NCBI RefSeq assembly: GCF_019649055.1 | Contig: NW_026570254.1 | Coordinates: 620,001 to 684,000, forward strand | Origin: Paramacrobiotus metropolitanus | Taxonomy: Eukaryota > Tardigrada > Eutardigrada > Parachela > Macrobiotidae | Length of the DNA: 64,000 bases | Reading direction: 5' to 3' | Shown here: one piece after another, positions 49,501 through 62,511 of the stretch | Numbering within the stretch: the first letter of the stretch is position 1 | Layout: each line of letters opens with the position of its first letter | Notes under the pieces: model-generated | The model's input: the letters and a program-made list of their open reading frames with translations, nothing else | Database searches by the model: none | What the model was told of the DNA's origin: nothing | Translations under genes and position numbers: made by a program

Positions 49501-51640
49501 GTTGACAATATTAAATGATTAATCATCTTTAATTTTTGCAGGAAAATGGCATTAGTATGCAGAAAATCTTTACAAATGGAGGAATCCGTTTTATCTCTGC
49601 GATTGAGGTGACTTACATCTTGGTGCCTCGATTCAAGAAAGTGATTATTTTGACCGATTTTTTTATGTTTGCAGTCCAGATCAACGGTTGCTGGCTATTG
49701 CGCTGACGGATAGCACCGTGAAAATTGTTTTTGCTAACACACAGAAGGTAACGCCAGCACGATTTCTCTGTATGCTCCTACCGTATGTCTGAATGTATAT
49801 TACTACATAAGAATACTTAAGCCGCATCTTGCGATATGTTACTGTGTATTAGTTATGTGATGAGAAAACCTGGGCTGCTTTTCAGTTTTTTCTTAGCCTT
49901 TACGGCCATGCGCTTCCTGTTCTTTGTTTGGACATTTCATCCGATAGCCAGTTGATCGTTACGGGATCTCAGGATAAAAGTGTTAAAATATGGGGGCTCG
50001 ATTTTGGGGATTGCCATAAATCGTTGTTTGCGCACGATGAAGAGTGAGTTTTTAAGTGAATATTGCTCGACTAATTGAAGATGTGGGCTTTCCGTGTTTT
50101 AGCGTGACGAGCGTGGTATTTATTCCACGCACACATCTTTTTTTCTCCGCTGGCCGTGATGGGAAAATTAAGCAATGGGATGCCGACAAATTTGAAAGGA
50201 TCACCACACTGATTGGTCACCATAGCGCCGTATGGTCTTTAGCGTTGACAGGAAACGGCAATTTGTTGGTCTCCACTTCTCATGACCACTCTATTAGAGT
50301 ATGGGAGAAGACGCAAGAGATTTTGGTCCTTGAAGAAGAAAGAGAAATGGAACGAGAAAAAGTAGGCACATTATCGAAACTTTTAATTATTTATTTGGAA
50401 ATATTTATATTCGGTAATCGAAGGCAGTTGTTTGTGCTGATTTTCTGACTGTTACGTGATTTCCGGTTAAACCTCATCTTGATTGCTACAGGAGCAGGAT
50501 GAGGAGGACGAGAAACAGGAAACCGGTGAAGTTGCGGTACGGCAAAATCGTCGGACCCCTAATTACTGTAAAGATTGTGATGGTTCTACGATTGTTTACA
50601 GATTCCTGGAGAATCTAACAAAGATATTGGAATTGCTGGAAGGAAGTCCCTTTCTGCTTTATTAGCAGTACGTTGCACCAATTTTCTTGTACTTACTGAT
50701 TTAGTGTAATACTGATTTTCTGTTTTCTTCTTTTACCTGTTAGGCAGAAAAACTTAGTGAAGCGCTGACTATAGTGAAGGAAGAAGCAGAAAAAGCGGAT
50801 GCTGGTATCAAGGTACGGTTTGTGCTTCCGTTTTTCTGACTTTTTACATTCATTGTTTTGATAATCTCTGATTGTAGGATCAACCTAATGCAATTCTTGT
50901 TGCGTTTGGAAATATTTCACCTGGGAAATACGTCTTGGAAGTTCTTAAAAAAGTGAAACCTGGGTACGAAAAGCGGCATTGCTTGGGCGGTTTTGTATAG
51001 TTGTCCGCTGTTCATATCCGCTATGTTGGCATTACTTTGCTGTTGATATTAGGGATTTGCAAGGATGCTTGATCGCACTTCCGCTAAATGACGCCGTGAG
51101 TCTGGTGCAAGTTTTAGAGAAGCTGTTGGCGGAGAATCCGCAGATGGAGTTGATTATGAAGTGTTTGACTTATCTTTTAAGGTAATGATCTTCTTTCCTA
51201 GTGACTTTTTTTAAAATTAATCTGTTGCGTTATGATTCAAAACAGAATTAATGCCTTGCAAGTGGAATCGAATAAGCTACTTTTGCCTGAGCTGGACGAA
51301 CTTCGCAGTCGAGGTCAAGAGCACATCAGGAATTTTAGGGTAAGGTTTCTGTTCTTTTACATTTTCCTTAAGAGAATGTTTGGGATGCTCCTGTTCATGA
51401 TTGCATGTACCTGTGCCTCTGCTTCGATACCGGCGTGCGCCGTGCATCTGGTGGTAGGGAGTGACATAATGTACAAACTTCATTCATTTTCTTCAGAACC
51501 TGGTGGGATTTAACCGATCCGCCTTGGAAATGCTTCAGCAGCAAATTGAAGCCAGAGAAGAAGTTAGACTGTTCGACGACGCTACAAAGCAGTTTGCAGA
51601 GAAAAGAAAAAACAAAAAAGCAGAGCAATTCTTGCAATGA
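46563..51640 (+). CDS. WDR3: WDR3 / Utp12 homologue, SSU processome WD40 protein
   Basis: The first exon begins [15 protein letters not shown], the family's conserved start, and the last ends at TGA 51640. About 20 exons encode two WD40 propellers: N-terminal blades such as [21 protein letters not shown] and VKIWDYQTY, a Lys-rich linker ([14 protein letters not shown]), and second-propeller blades such as [16 protein letters not shown] and [20 protein letters not shown], nearly identical to other animals. A charged linker ([11 protein letters not shown]) and the helical Utp12 C-terminal domain follow. Utp12/WDR3 is in the UTP-B complex that processes 18S pre-rRNA in the nucleolus. Near 50.5 kb a short intron with donor GTACGG must be removed to give the conserved IPGES segment. 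The exon around 48.4 kb uses the acceptor TATGGCAG, giving GNDPWLE. Confidence 0.93.
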
Positions 51641-52484
51641 GTGGATCTTAATTAACCAGAAGTGAGAGAAAAATTGTTTTTTACTTTACGATTATGGAAA
51701 TTATTGGACATTTAACTTACGGGACGGGACATTCGATAAAAATAAAAGGGTCTGTGGTGAGATTCGAGAACGATGTCTTATGTGATAACTTCTCGTACCA
51801 TGGTGCTGATAGCATAAAGGTAAAATAAGTTTAAAACGAAGCCGTAATTGTTTTTGGATTTGAGATACATATACGCTTTAAGCGCACTAGACGGTACAGG
51901 CAAAAAATACCGTTAAATAGTATGAGGCGAATTCTGCGACAACGTAATTTCGTTATGTGAAATACATAACTGTAGTGCTCTCCTTAACTCGCAAACCTGA
52001 CACATATAACCCCATAACACAAAAATTTGTTGACGAACTTAGATTTCAGAATTAAAGGTAACAAAAAAATCTTTGCCGACAACTACACAGTACAGCATAT
52101 GACTGTAGCTAATTATATCTATATAATAACACATACAGCCAGGTACGCAGTGCGCACCGAATTACCAAACGACTTACTAAAAAGTATAACAGGAAGAGCA
52201 AAAGCGTTTACGCAAATTGCAGTAAATAAAAAGTAATAATTCAAAAAACTGTTTTCACGGTGCACCCAACTTAACAAAAGCTTTCAGGCAGGCTCGTTTA
52301 GACTTTTACTAAATGACAACGAACGCCAGTCGACATCCACATCGGAATCCCACTCGTCAGGCGCGTCCACAACTTCAAACTATAGAGGACACGTACTTTT
52401 TTACTACGAACGCGCTATGATGTACTAACTTACGATAAATAAGTAATTTCGTATTATTTTTACACCATCCGAAATAAAAAGCTC
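51641..52484. other. 3' intergenic region between convergent WDR3 and PB1 gene
   Basis: AAAATAAAAG near 51740 could be the WDR3 poly(A) signal. No exon is supported. Confidence 0.4.
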
Positions 52485-55400
52485 TTAAAGGTGCTCAACA
52501 CGCATTACCTCGCTGTCGAATTCGGAGAAGACGGCCTCGAATTCCCTCTCACCCACAACAATGGGACATGAATCAGTGCTAGGTGTCAGTATCATGAACT
52601 CTCCACTCGCCGAAGAACAGGGACGCGGAGTGGCTGCACCCTCATCCAGTGCGTCCAAAAGGTCATTTTCCTTTGGCTCTTCATTCTGTCCGCTTTTCAG
52701 CACATCCGCTGTATCAGTTTGCGGGCTTCTGGTGTCCTCAGGGTCAGGAACAGCGGTCACCGGAACAATAGGAATTTCAATGCTTTCGTTGTGAGTTTCT
52801 TCATGATTTGGCACTGGTGCCGCGCAGAACTGCACCGATTTCAGAGCGGCCTACAAATCGTAGCGTTTGCAAAACTCATTCACGTCTAGTTTTCAGATAT
52901 CGCTAGTTAAGAAGATGCAATATTACTTCTAAATTTTGTCGGACATTGTCCACTAGTTCTGCCAGTGTGGGGTCTTCGGGCATTAATGACACCCTGAAAT
53001 CCTTTCCCTTCCTTTCAAAATTATTTCGGTTCATGCCGGCCGCCGGCATCCACCGAGTGTTGTCAGCTTTAGTTGGCATTGGCCCATATGGCCTGGAGAG
53101 GTGTTCCTGCACCATCCGATCCTTATTGTTGGAATTCATAGGCTGAAACACAAAACTTAGTAAATACGACATTCGGCGACCTGTAAGCAGAATGAGGTTT
53201 CTTTTCACTTCATAAAGCGGTTGGTTTATAATCTCATAATCTCATGCTGTACGAACACACAAGTAATCTAAAATCGGCTAAAAACAAGATAAATTTATTA
53301 ACGATCAAATAAATATATTCATGCAGTGTTACTAACTATAAGCGGCGACGCTTTAAGCACTTGCAGTTACTTAAACTATACTAAAACGCCAATGAAAAGC
53401 GTTAAAAAAGGAAAACCCTTCGCTGTTTAACATCTCTAATATCATGTAACTGCTAATTTCGTAATTTCATCAATAAATGGCTTTATTGTAGCGACAAAAA
53501 TTACGATTTATTTTAGACCTGCAAGCAGCGCAATTTCTTAAAATTTTTTGGCACCATCGCTGGTGCATACAGCCTTTAGAAGCTACAATGATAACAGCCT
53601 TATGCGAGCTCCATCTCCAGTCAGTCGGGATGACGAAATACATTTTTATAACCAGCAAAGTTCAACGAACAGTATGCGCTTAAAGCGCAAATTATTTTAA
53701 CGCGTGTTGGGAACCTTCAAGCCGCACATAAGTTGAGTACAACTGACGTACATACATTCCACATTTACTGTTGCGTCGGATCATGCGTAAACTGAAATTT
53801 AGAGAAGCGGCAAAAGGTGACCAGCAAAAAGATTAAAAAATACTTTTTTGAATTTCAACTGCACAGTTATACTCCAGGGTAGTTTACAAAAAAATGCGTG
53901 GACGTGCTTTCAGAAAGGGTGCACTCTATATTCACAGAAGCATACGAGTATTTAGTGAATTACAGTGGTGAATGCACTTTTTTGTGGTATACCAGTACTG
54001 AAATTTGTTTTGATTTGTTCTGAATTGTTTCTGTAAAGTACTCATCATTATTTTCATTTGTATTGTGTCTAAACATTTCGGCTTATAATGCCAGCGACGG
54101 TTGAAAGTACTCGAATAAATACTGTTTTTATTAAGTATTTAATTTACCCGGTTAGCCGCACGCAGAGTCAGACTGTTGGACCGGCTTCTAATTGCTCCAT
54201 TTCCCATAAATTCCGGTGGAGGTCCTGTTCAACAATGCTAAGTATTATAAAGATATAGTAGCGATAGAACAACTGTTCGTGGCCACGGAAATTAGACAAT
54301 TAGCCAACGGTCAAATAAGTTGATATAATTCTAGATAGGTATGCTGAACGAGAACCTATGCAAATGAAAATCTGATACTTCGATGTTCCTGTCTGTTGTA
54401 TTCCGGCTTTTTTGGTGCACTGCATAGAGTGCACAATTACTTACTAACAAACTGTAGAGTTTGACTTTGAGCTGTTGTGTTATTGAAAACGTCAACTCTA
54501 TTGCATCAGCCGGAAAACGCCAAACCAGGTCAGCATGTAAACCGAAACAAAGATATGTGATTGCGCAATGGAAACGGCTGCAGCGAGAGTACTGCACTTG
54601 TATGACGTATCGATCGACCGGAAAAGACAGTAATAGCAACCACTCCTTATTAAAATCCTACCACAAAAACTGTTTTCCCTCAAGTGTCCGCCAAAAATGT
54701 ACGGAAATTTGATGTAAGGTGATTTATTACTCAATTAAGATGGTCGCCAAACATGAACACAACTGATTCTGAGCTTTTATTGCCAGACGAAATTAAGTAT
54801 ATGCTTATGCACAGAATGCTCGATGGCGCTGACTGATTATGCGGAGTAAACATTTCAAAGTCTAATAACTATTCCCAATTTCCCATGGTTCAGTTTACGT
54901 GTACCGCTTAAGATGTTGTTACAAAATTATATGACAAAGAAATTTTGACACTTACGAACTCCTTTGACGTAGACATGCAGAGGTGCCCGTGGACTAAGAC
55001 GCCGCAGAGCATCTATCAACATGCGGTCGGACAACAGTGGCATCAGGTTGTTGTCCTCATCTGGAACACACATAAACCGGCATGTTCGCTTTTGTTCAAA
55101 ACTAGGTTCCCTGTCGGCAATCACATATGACACAATGCATAAAAAACCGGTTAAGGAAGTAGTGCAAAACAATAACGGTGCCGGCACCCTATATCCGTAA
55201 AAACTGTTAAGAACCAGAAGCGATTACAGCACTAGCGAGAACAATCTACTGCAAAATGCCTTTTTATGCCAAATAGGTTTTCAAAGCAGCTATTTATGAA
55301 TACTCTATCCCTAATTCATATTAAAATACAAAATATTTCATATCACTGTACTTAATATTTGTGCAGCCACTGAACCACAGATCTACAGTAAAATCTACCG

Positions 55401-55685
55401 TCTGTTTTAGAAAACAATTACGAGCTATTAGCTGCCCTGTATTAGACGCACTTAAGCACTACCAGCTGATTTCCGAGTTTTAAAATGTGTCATGTGTGCA
55501 CTAATTTTGCATGCAGTTTAGCATATTCCAACATATCCGTTGCCTTCGAAATCGATATCTTTAAGTAAGAAATTATACGGTGTATTTTCGCATCATGGAA
55601 GTGGTAAACCGTACCTGCCCACATCATCCGGAAGTTCCGGAATGGGTCCATATTTGGGCTGCCATAACCGGACACGACACGGCAT
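52485..55685 (-). CDS. PB1-domain adaptor-like protein
   Basis: Five exons join in phase to 294 aa: 55685-55615, 55110-54956, 54224-54148, 53142-52927 and 52850-52485. Residues 1-75 look like a PB1 domain whose OPCA motif is PDEDNNL plus LLSDRMLIDAL (40-58), followed by the last strand LHVYVKG. Next is a basic Arg/Ser stretch (RSRSNSLTLRAANR), a conserved-looking middle (SRPYGPMPTKADNTRWMP) and a helix (LAELVDNVRQNLEAALKSV). The acidic C-terminal third contains EFMIL (257-261), which fits an Atg8/LC3-interacting motif, and ends FEAVFSEFDSEVMRV. PB1 plus a possible LIR recalls p62/NBR1 selective-autophagy receptors, but no ZZ finger, FW or UBA domain is visible. Other PB1 families (TFG, PAR6, MEKK) cannot be excluded. 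Confidence 0.7.
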
Positions 55686-57368
55686 AGCGTCCCGAATGGC
55701 GAAGGAATATGATCGGGCAAATTCAGCCGTCGGCTTTCACGAACATCCACAAAGAAAATTACAAAGCTTGGCATGTTTTTCAATTAGAATGTGCAATTTA
55801 GTAATGTGAAGATCAGGTTTTGATTCGTTGGTGACTGCGCGTACGGGCATGCTCACTTTGCTAGAGCAGGAAGAAACGGAGTGTTGCAAAATCGGACTGA
55901 CACAGAATTCACAAGATCACTCGTGGACTCCACGTTGAAGAGTGCGCCTTTCACCATTAAACGCAAACAGGAATATCATCAATCGTCTACAAACGGGTAT
56001 GTACGGTACATGTGGCTCGTCGAATGCGGCAACGGTCGTGTGCAAACCGAAACATAACGAACATGTGCTTAAATAAAAGAAGGCAGCGGCTAGCGCGGTG
56101 TCGTAACCCTCCTATCGATAGCAGCTGGTGCCACACGTGGACCTCGTGCACAGATTGCGCAATACGTGAGACACCAGCCAATCACAGAACACGGCCCAGA
56201 CCGACAATGAGTGCGTCAGACAGCAAACTTGGCAAAATTTGAAATAAAAGTTTTATAACAAGAGGGTCATGTGGTGCCTTTGCCTGCCACAAGCCATTTT
56301 GTTCAGATTTGCCAACATACGGTTCGTACCTAATTAACTTAAGTAAGTAAGTAAAGTAAGTAACGCTCCGTACATTGAAAACTGGCTAAAACTTGCATCC
56401 CGTGCCTTCGAAGCTTGACTGACCGCACAGACGAAATTATATTAAATTATTGATACGCACAAAAAGCATCCGTAACAAGGCCAGCGACTCGCCCAGCGGT
56501 AGAAGTCTATGGGGCTTTGAAAAATACAAAATATTACGACGATCTTTAAGACAAGGACATGTTAAAAGCAGCGGTTAGCATACTTGGATCTCACGCATAA
56601 GCCCCGTCAGTCATTCACAAACGAAAAGTAGATCACAATATGAGTCATTTTATTGATCGCGTGGACGCGTACAAAGCAGGCCAAATCCCATCGGTTGACT
56701 CGGGCTGAGCGAAAGGAACAACAAGGATGAAATCGCAAGATTAGCCAGAACTTCCATAATAAGCTGGTGCACGGCGAAAAAAACCTACTGAAAGGACATT
56801 CTGTGAACAAGGAACAATTCCAACAAAAGGCTGGCAAAGGTAACCCCGAATTTCTACTTGCGGCTGTCCGCTTCCGGTCAGCCCTGACTTAAGAATTACA
56901 GATGATTTGTATGCAGTGATGTATGCAGTGATGTTGGTGATGATTTGTATGCACTGCAATTCTGAATATTAATAAAATTATGCAATTTATGCAACTTTTC
57001 ATAGGTACGTGGTGTGGGCGTTCGGTGTCTGAACTATCCGAAATTAAGCACAAAATATCTCCACGAATTTAATCCACATTCACTTAGCTGGTTACCTGAC
57101 TGCTTCCATAGTAAATTTCAAAGAAACCGCTATAGCACTCTTCGTCTGCAGTGTCGCTTTATTTCCAACGGTAACGCAAAAACACATAACAGCCTGTTCA
57201 CAAAACAATTCTCTAAAACCGACAATAAAAGCCTATTTCCGTTCTGGCTCCAACAGACAACGCACCGGTCACCCAAATGGAAACTCAAAAATTCAAAGAA
57301 AAAACCGACAATCTCAAAGAACAAGAGTACGAAACCAGGAATTACAGTACTTTAAGCATTCTATTGCA
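55686..57368. other. Intergenic region between PB1 gene and IFRD
   Basis: Both neighbours are on the minus strand, so this holds the PB1 gene promoter and the IFRD 3' flank. A simple (AAGT)n-like run lies at about 56337-56365. No exon is supported. Confidence 0.4.
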
Positions 57369-60300
57369 CTATTCGTCATCATCAAAATTTGCGTTACCGG
57401 CTTGCTTATTTCCCCGATGCATGTTGCGAGACATGGTGCGGTTCTTCTCCATAGCGCTTTGCTGGAGTTGCTACAATAAACAGAACATTTGTTTTAAAAT
57501 ACGTCAACTGATTACTTATTCAGAGAATTCACATCCAAAAGCGCAAAATCCATAAGTCACACGAGGTAAATAATTAGTAGCGCAGCAATAGTATCTACTT
57601 GTACGACAACATACAATTTAAAACTAATTGGTCGCGTGGGATCGCGCGACCATTTAGTCTTGAATTGTACTCTTAAAGTGGTCCTGCAATACTACTGGCC
57701 TCAAACAATAATAAGTTTAGTTACACATAAGTACTATCGCATCCATAATTCTAGCCACAGAACATGCTAAATAAGTGCTAGAGTAACTAGCATGTTTTCA
57801 GAAACTAATCATTAACTGGCTCTCAAACAAAAACTTACTCTATGAAATTTATCAGCTTTCTTTGAACCACTGAACATTAAGTCGTCCAAAATAGGCTCTC
57901 CGAGATCAAATACTTGTCGAATCAGCGAATTCATACGTAAATGGAAGTTCATCCCTGTTCGTAAAACATTGCAAAACGTTTGATACTGATGTTTTGCACG
58001 CCATGTATGCAGATCCAAAACTTCCTTGCCAAAACGGACGCGCTGGAAGACGCCGTCATCGTCCTTCAAAGGAAAAACACGTTAAACATAGTACATGCAT
58101 ACCGCATACGCACCTAAAAAGGTGTTCCGGAATTTTATAACTCTGCTAATGGGCAAAAAGGCCCGCAGCCCGCATACAGCGAAATATGCTGGTATGCAAA
58201 TTAACAAAACTCTTAATTATTCGGGAATGCGCTAGAGAAAAAGTTTAAAAACGAAATACTAATATGCACGAATAAAATGTTTTATAAACCCTTCAGACTC
58301 TGGAAAAACCAATGGTCAACTGGACCAAATCCCGTCACCTGAAATGATACCTCAACAGAATGCAGAATATCACGGAAACTGGATCGCTGCTGTTTCTTGT
58401 CTTTTTTGGCAACATGCTTAGTACTTTCGGTTGCCAGTTCACGCAGTCGATTGCACAAGGACACCACGTCCGGTTTCTTAGCCTTTTCCATGTGCACATC
58501 CCGCGTTATTTCCTTCATAAGGGCAATCGCTTCACCAGCTGCAATGCGTAAATCAACATCGCCGGACTCCAGTAATTCCGGCAAACGACGCAAATGCCTA
58601 TCATGTTGTCAAATGAGTTGAAACAACTGATCCTCGTTTCGAATCAACAATCTTACAACATAAAAAGCCACAGATTTATAGAAACTTACAGGTTCAGTTC
58701 GTCCACAGCAATGGATTCCGATGCAACGGACATCAGAAGACACCATGCAATTAAGCTCTGAGCATGCAATGCCGTAACTTCCGGAGGATACTGCGGAGCA
58801 GTTTTATCACCTTTGAAATAGGAAAGAGCAAAAGTTTTGCTCAGTTTGCGCAAAGTGTCAGAAAACGTCTGCAAGAAAATGTGAAATGGTTAGTCGATTA
58901 TACTTCCGAAACAAGTTACTAGAATCTCACTTCCGGTTCCTCGTCGGCGATGAAGCTGCCAATACTCAATACTTCAGCACACTGTAAGAAATCGCGGAAG
59001 TTATATAGCATTTAAAGAACATTCGCCAGAGCACTTACGGCACTGCGAGCTGCAGCCGGCACTGATGCATTGGTGTGCGTCGTGAGAAGCAAATTACGGA
59101 TCTTTCCATAGAATTCTCCACAGTCGCTTCCCAGCTGCACAAAAATCAGGGAGGCTAATCTCCCAGCGAGAACCTGTTCCGTAGTCTTCCCGCGGTGCAA
59201 AGAACGTTCCACAATATCAGCAAGGGTATCTTCACGGCCCGCGATGAAGTCGTACAACAGTCGACGCTCGAAACCTGAACATAGTTCCGCCAGTGAAGCC
59301 TCTCGGGACTTAGCACTATATTAAAAATTTGGCAATGCACAAGTCATTCATTCTGAAATTATCAAAAACAAAGTCATTCGTTACCTGTTATCCGTTGCAT
59401 TTTCAATGGCATCTTTTAATTTTTCTTCCAGTAAATCAATGGATCCAGCTGCGTATGCCTGATCTTCAGTTCCATCTGCGCCGATTCCTAAACACAAAAT
59501 TACCATTACGATACCCATATTAAACCGTACAGTTCTCCCTGCTTTTATATGATGAAATTCAAGCAAGCTGCCGTGAAATTAATTCAAATGACGCCAACAG
59601 CCTACATAGCATAACATCATGCCAAAACTGAAATTGTTCGAATATACCGGTAATTCTGGTTAGGGTGCAACTAGAGACGATAATGTCCCCATGTAACTTA
59701 AAAAATTTCAAGTCAATCTGTTCGAAATTTCACTAATTATTTCCATTTATTCAGTCTAAACACAAAATACGCCAAAATCTCGCAAATCTCGTGGCAATAT
59801 TGTTAGTTGTTACGGGATATGGGATTTACATTACTGTACTTAATATTCCACAAGCATCGTGGATCCAAAAATGTTTCCGTCAATAATATCATACACCGTA
59901 CATACAAGTGTGTTATTATTATAACTTTGCAGGCTACGTAACGATAACGATAACATACCGTCATCCAAATTGATCGTGTGAACATCGGATCCAGAACTGA
60001 TGACAGTACCGGCGTCTGATTTGTCATCGGCAACGTCTGCTACAGGAGAGACAGGAGGTTTCTTCCCTGTGGAAAAAGCCAAGCATTACCAAGCCAGTAA
60101 CCACTCGGAAAATGACGCAGTGAACAGATCCATCTCTACTCCTACTTCCAGCACCCAAATCGGGCCAAATGGTAAGAAAACCAATTCAAACTACGACTAC
60201 AAGTACATCTTTACATATTCTACATACAATATTATCTGCAGTCATAACCAAACGCGTTCAGTTATAGCAATTTAAAACAAGTACTAACATTACTAATACC

Positions 60301-61028
60301 GACGATAATGTCTCTGGCGCGGGACGATAGCAGCAAAACATAAACCCTGTCAGGTTGTGCGACTATCACTCAGACAAGACTCAAGAAAATTATAGGCCGG
60401 AAGACTCGGGAAAACACAAGTACAGGCTGTACAGCACTTGTAGACGTAGTCGTAGCCATAGTATTCATATGAACTTGAATATTATGTAACAGAACGACCT
60501 ATGAACCGTTTCGTTTCGCCGTTTTTGAGAGAACAACGTCAGCAAAAATAGCGACCCTTCATATTTACACCACAAGTCAAATTCTTGATTAAAAATTTGA
60601 AGATTATACTAAAACTCCTTTGAAATAATAATGTCTGGTGACTAGAGTCACTACACTAATTTTGCTTAACAATTCGACGATACAATCTGTATGCTGATTC
60701 ACACGCGAAAATTACTTACAAACAAAGTTCAAGTACTTACAAATAACATGTAAGTCAAAAATAATTTAACAATAATGATTAACAATTGAGAATTTTTTTA
60801 ACGTTGCAATCAAATACTGTACTGATAGTGTTATATTGTTATGGCGCCACTTATGACCAGTTCTAAGCTGCTTAGAAATTCCGCCACAAATGACAACAAG
60901 GAGCCAGATAGAACCCGAACAGAGAGGCAGACGGCCCACTTCACAATTTTCAAATTTTCATTGCAGTCCAGAAATTTATGTCACTGTTCAAACTGCGTAC
61001 CTGCATCCTTTTTCCGTCCTTTCGGCAT
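57369..61028 (-). CDS. IFRD1: Interferon-related developmental regulator (IFRD1/IFRD2)
   Basis: Nine exons join in phase to 439 aa (human IFRD1 451, IFRD2 442): 61028-61001, 60066-59959, 59487-59385, 59315-59039, 58981-58931, 58868-58690, 58597-58351, 58063-57839 and 57470-57369. The basic start MPKGRKKDAG is the family's usual N-terminus. Matches along the HEAT-like body include RRLLYDFIAGREDTLADIVE, DVDLRIAAGEAIALM, KKDKKQQRSSFRDILHSVE and DDDGVFQRVRFG. The basic tail ends GNANFDDDE. IFRD proteins act as transcriptional co-regulators, and IFRD2 also binds idle ribosomes; the single gene here could represent the ancestor of both, so the symbol is provisional. Intron 1 is 934 bp. Confidence 0.93.
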
Positions 61029-62511
61029 GATCCCGATAAATTACAAATAAAAACTAACAAATCACAAACACTGACGACGTAGACTGTGTCAGCACGTGAA
61101 GCGGCTTCCCCACAGGATACGGAGCGCAAATCGTGGATGCAGAAAATTATTAATTGCAGACATGGGTCTATGGCAATTATATAACCAATTTTCGAAATCC
61201 ATAGCGTTTTAGGATAAGAAGTATTCAGAGCAGAATGAAACCCATCAAACACGAAGGATCAAGACCTTGAAGAATGATGTAATAATTTGTAATCCTAAAT
61301 TCAGAAGTTGAAAAGAACTTGTCGCAGCGCGCGGTCGTCATCTTTTTCGTTCGTTCGTTCTTGGCAAAACAGAGCCGAGCCAGACTGTCGAAATCCGTGG
61401 GTATCGGTTGGACTCGACTCGCAAAAATACAGTACTAGTACTTCTACTGTACTTTTAGTTCAACTCTGTTCTGTTTCTCCCTCTCTTTACTTGCGTTACG
61501 TAATTTATGATTGTGCCTAATTCTAATTGGTATTTTGTAGTACGTTAGGGAGCACCGCCAAATAACGTCATTAGAAAAAATCGGCAAATACACGCCTCAC
61601 TTTGATTCGTTTTCCTGACTCCTGTTCGAGTCAAATTTCGATTCGACTTGGTATCACTGTGCCAGTCGAAATACACGTACAGTCAGTATGTCGTTGAATT
61701 ATCGGAAGTTTCATAAAAAATTTGAATTATGCAAAAAATACGAATAAATTCAGAAGTAGCTGTTTTAACTTTTCTGAGTTGTCAAAATAATGTAAATCAC
61801 TACAAAGGTTTGGTGGGTCTGAGTGCAGCATTCCAGGTTTTCAGTCGAAGTTTCCATTGTTGAACTTTTATTAAGTAAATCCCGTACGATGAATAGGCTT
61901 TTGATCTTGTCATCTGTGCGACACTGAATTGAGCCGCGAATTTGAATTGCACTGTCTGGTTTGGCGTAAAGCGGACCGCCAGGATCACTATGGATGCCTC
62001 TCTCCATTTTGGTTCTGGTACTATTTCCGCCGATGGGATTCGGCAAACCAAAGATGGACTTTTTGCTGAAATCCTTGCATCCAGTCAAAAAATTGTGAAT
62101 GTGATTCAGCAGCGCCGTTGCCGCAGCTACCAGAACTTGGTAGCACGGATGGTATGCGACATGGTCTTTTCGTATTCTCGCATTTCTCCCTACCCGATGG
62201 CCGATAGTCTTGGCTCGTGGATATTTATTCTTTGTGTTATGGGTAGATTTTCTGGAGTTCTCTGGATCTTTATTGCGGAACGTAATTTCGGGAGACGTTT
62301 CCGTTGACGCTGGATTACAGAGAATAAGGCCCCACTTGGTTAGAAATACTAAATCTGTTAAATAGTTAAATTTATTTATATTTATTCACAGTTTGTCTTT
62401 TGTAATATGGTAAAATTTAAAAGAAATTTTATTATTTTTGTATAACAAAATATAATAGTTAAAAAATTATGAGGCACAAATACTCGTCTAACAGTGTGAT
62501 TGCCCTGGCAG
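61029..62511. other. Divergent region between IFRD and THOC2
   Basis: Should hold the promoters of IFRD (minus) and THOC2 (plus) and the unidentified first exon(s) of THOC2. A long minus-strand open frame at 61765 to about 62360 is listed separately. Confidence 0.4.
61765..62360 (-). other. Long open reading frame, unknown
   Basis: The minus strand is open for about 195 codons without interruption, ending in TAA at 61765 (segments include PENSRKSTHNTKNKYPRAKT and HSDPGGPLYAKPDSAIQIRG). It is Ser/Thr/Lys/Asn-rich, with no in-frame ATG near its start. The plus strand is also open for 121 codons over the same place. It could be an exon, a transposon remnant or chance. No family is recognised. 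Confidence 0.25.

Noticed and set aside
53139-53208. Starting the PB1 gene at the ATG at 53139
   Set aside because: An in-phase acceptor at 53142 joins it to three upstream exons encoding the PB1 domain, so 53139 is internal.
56337-56365. Array of AAGT units
   Set aside because: Simple microsatellite-like sequence with no spacer structure; not a CRISPR or functional array.
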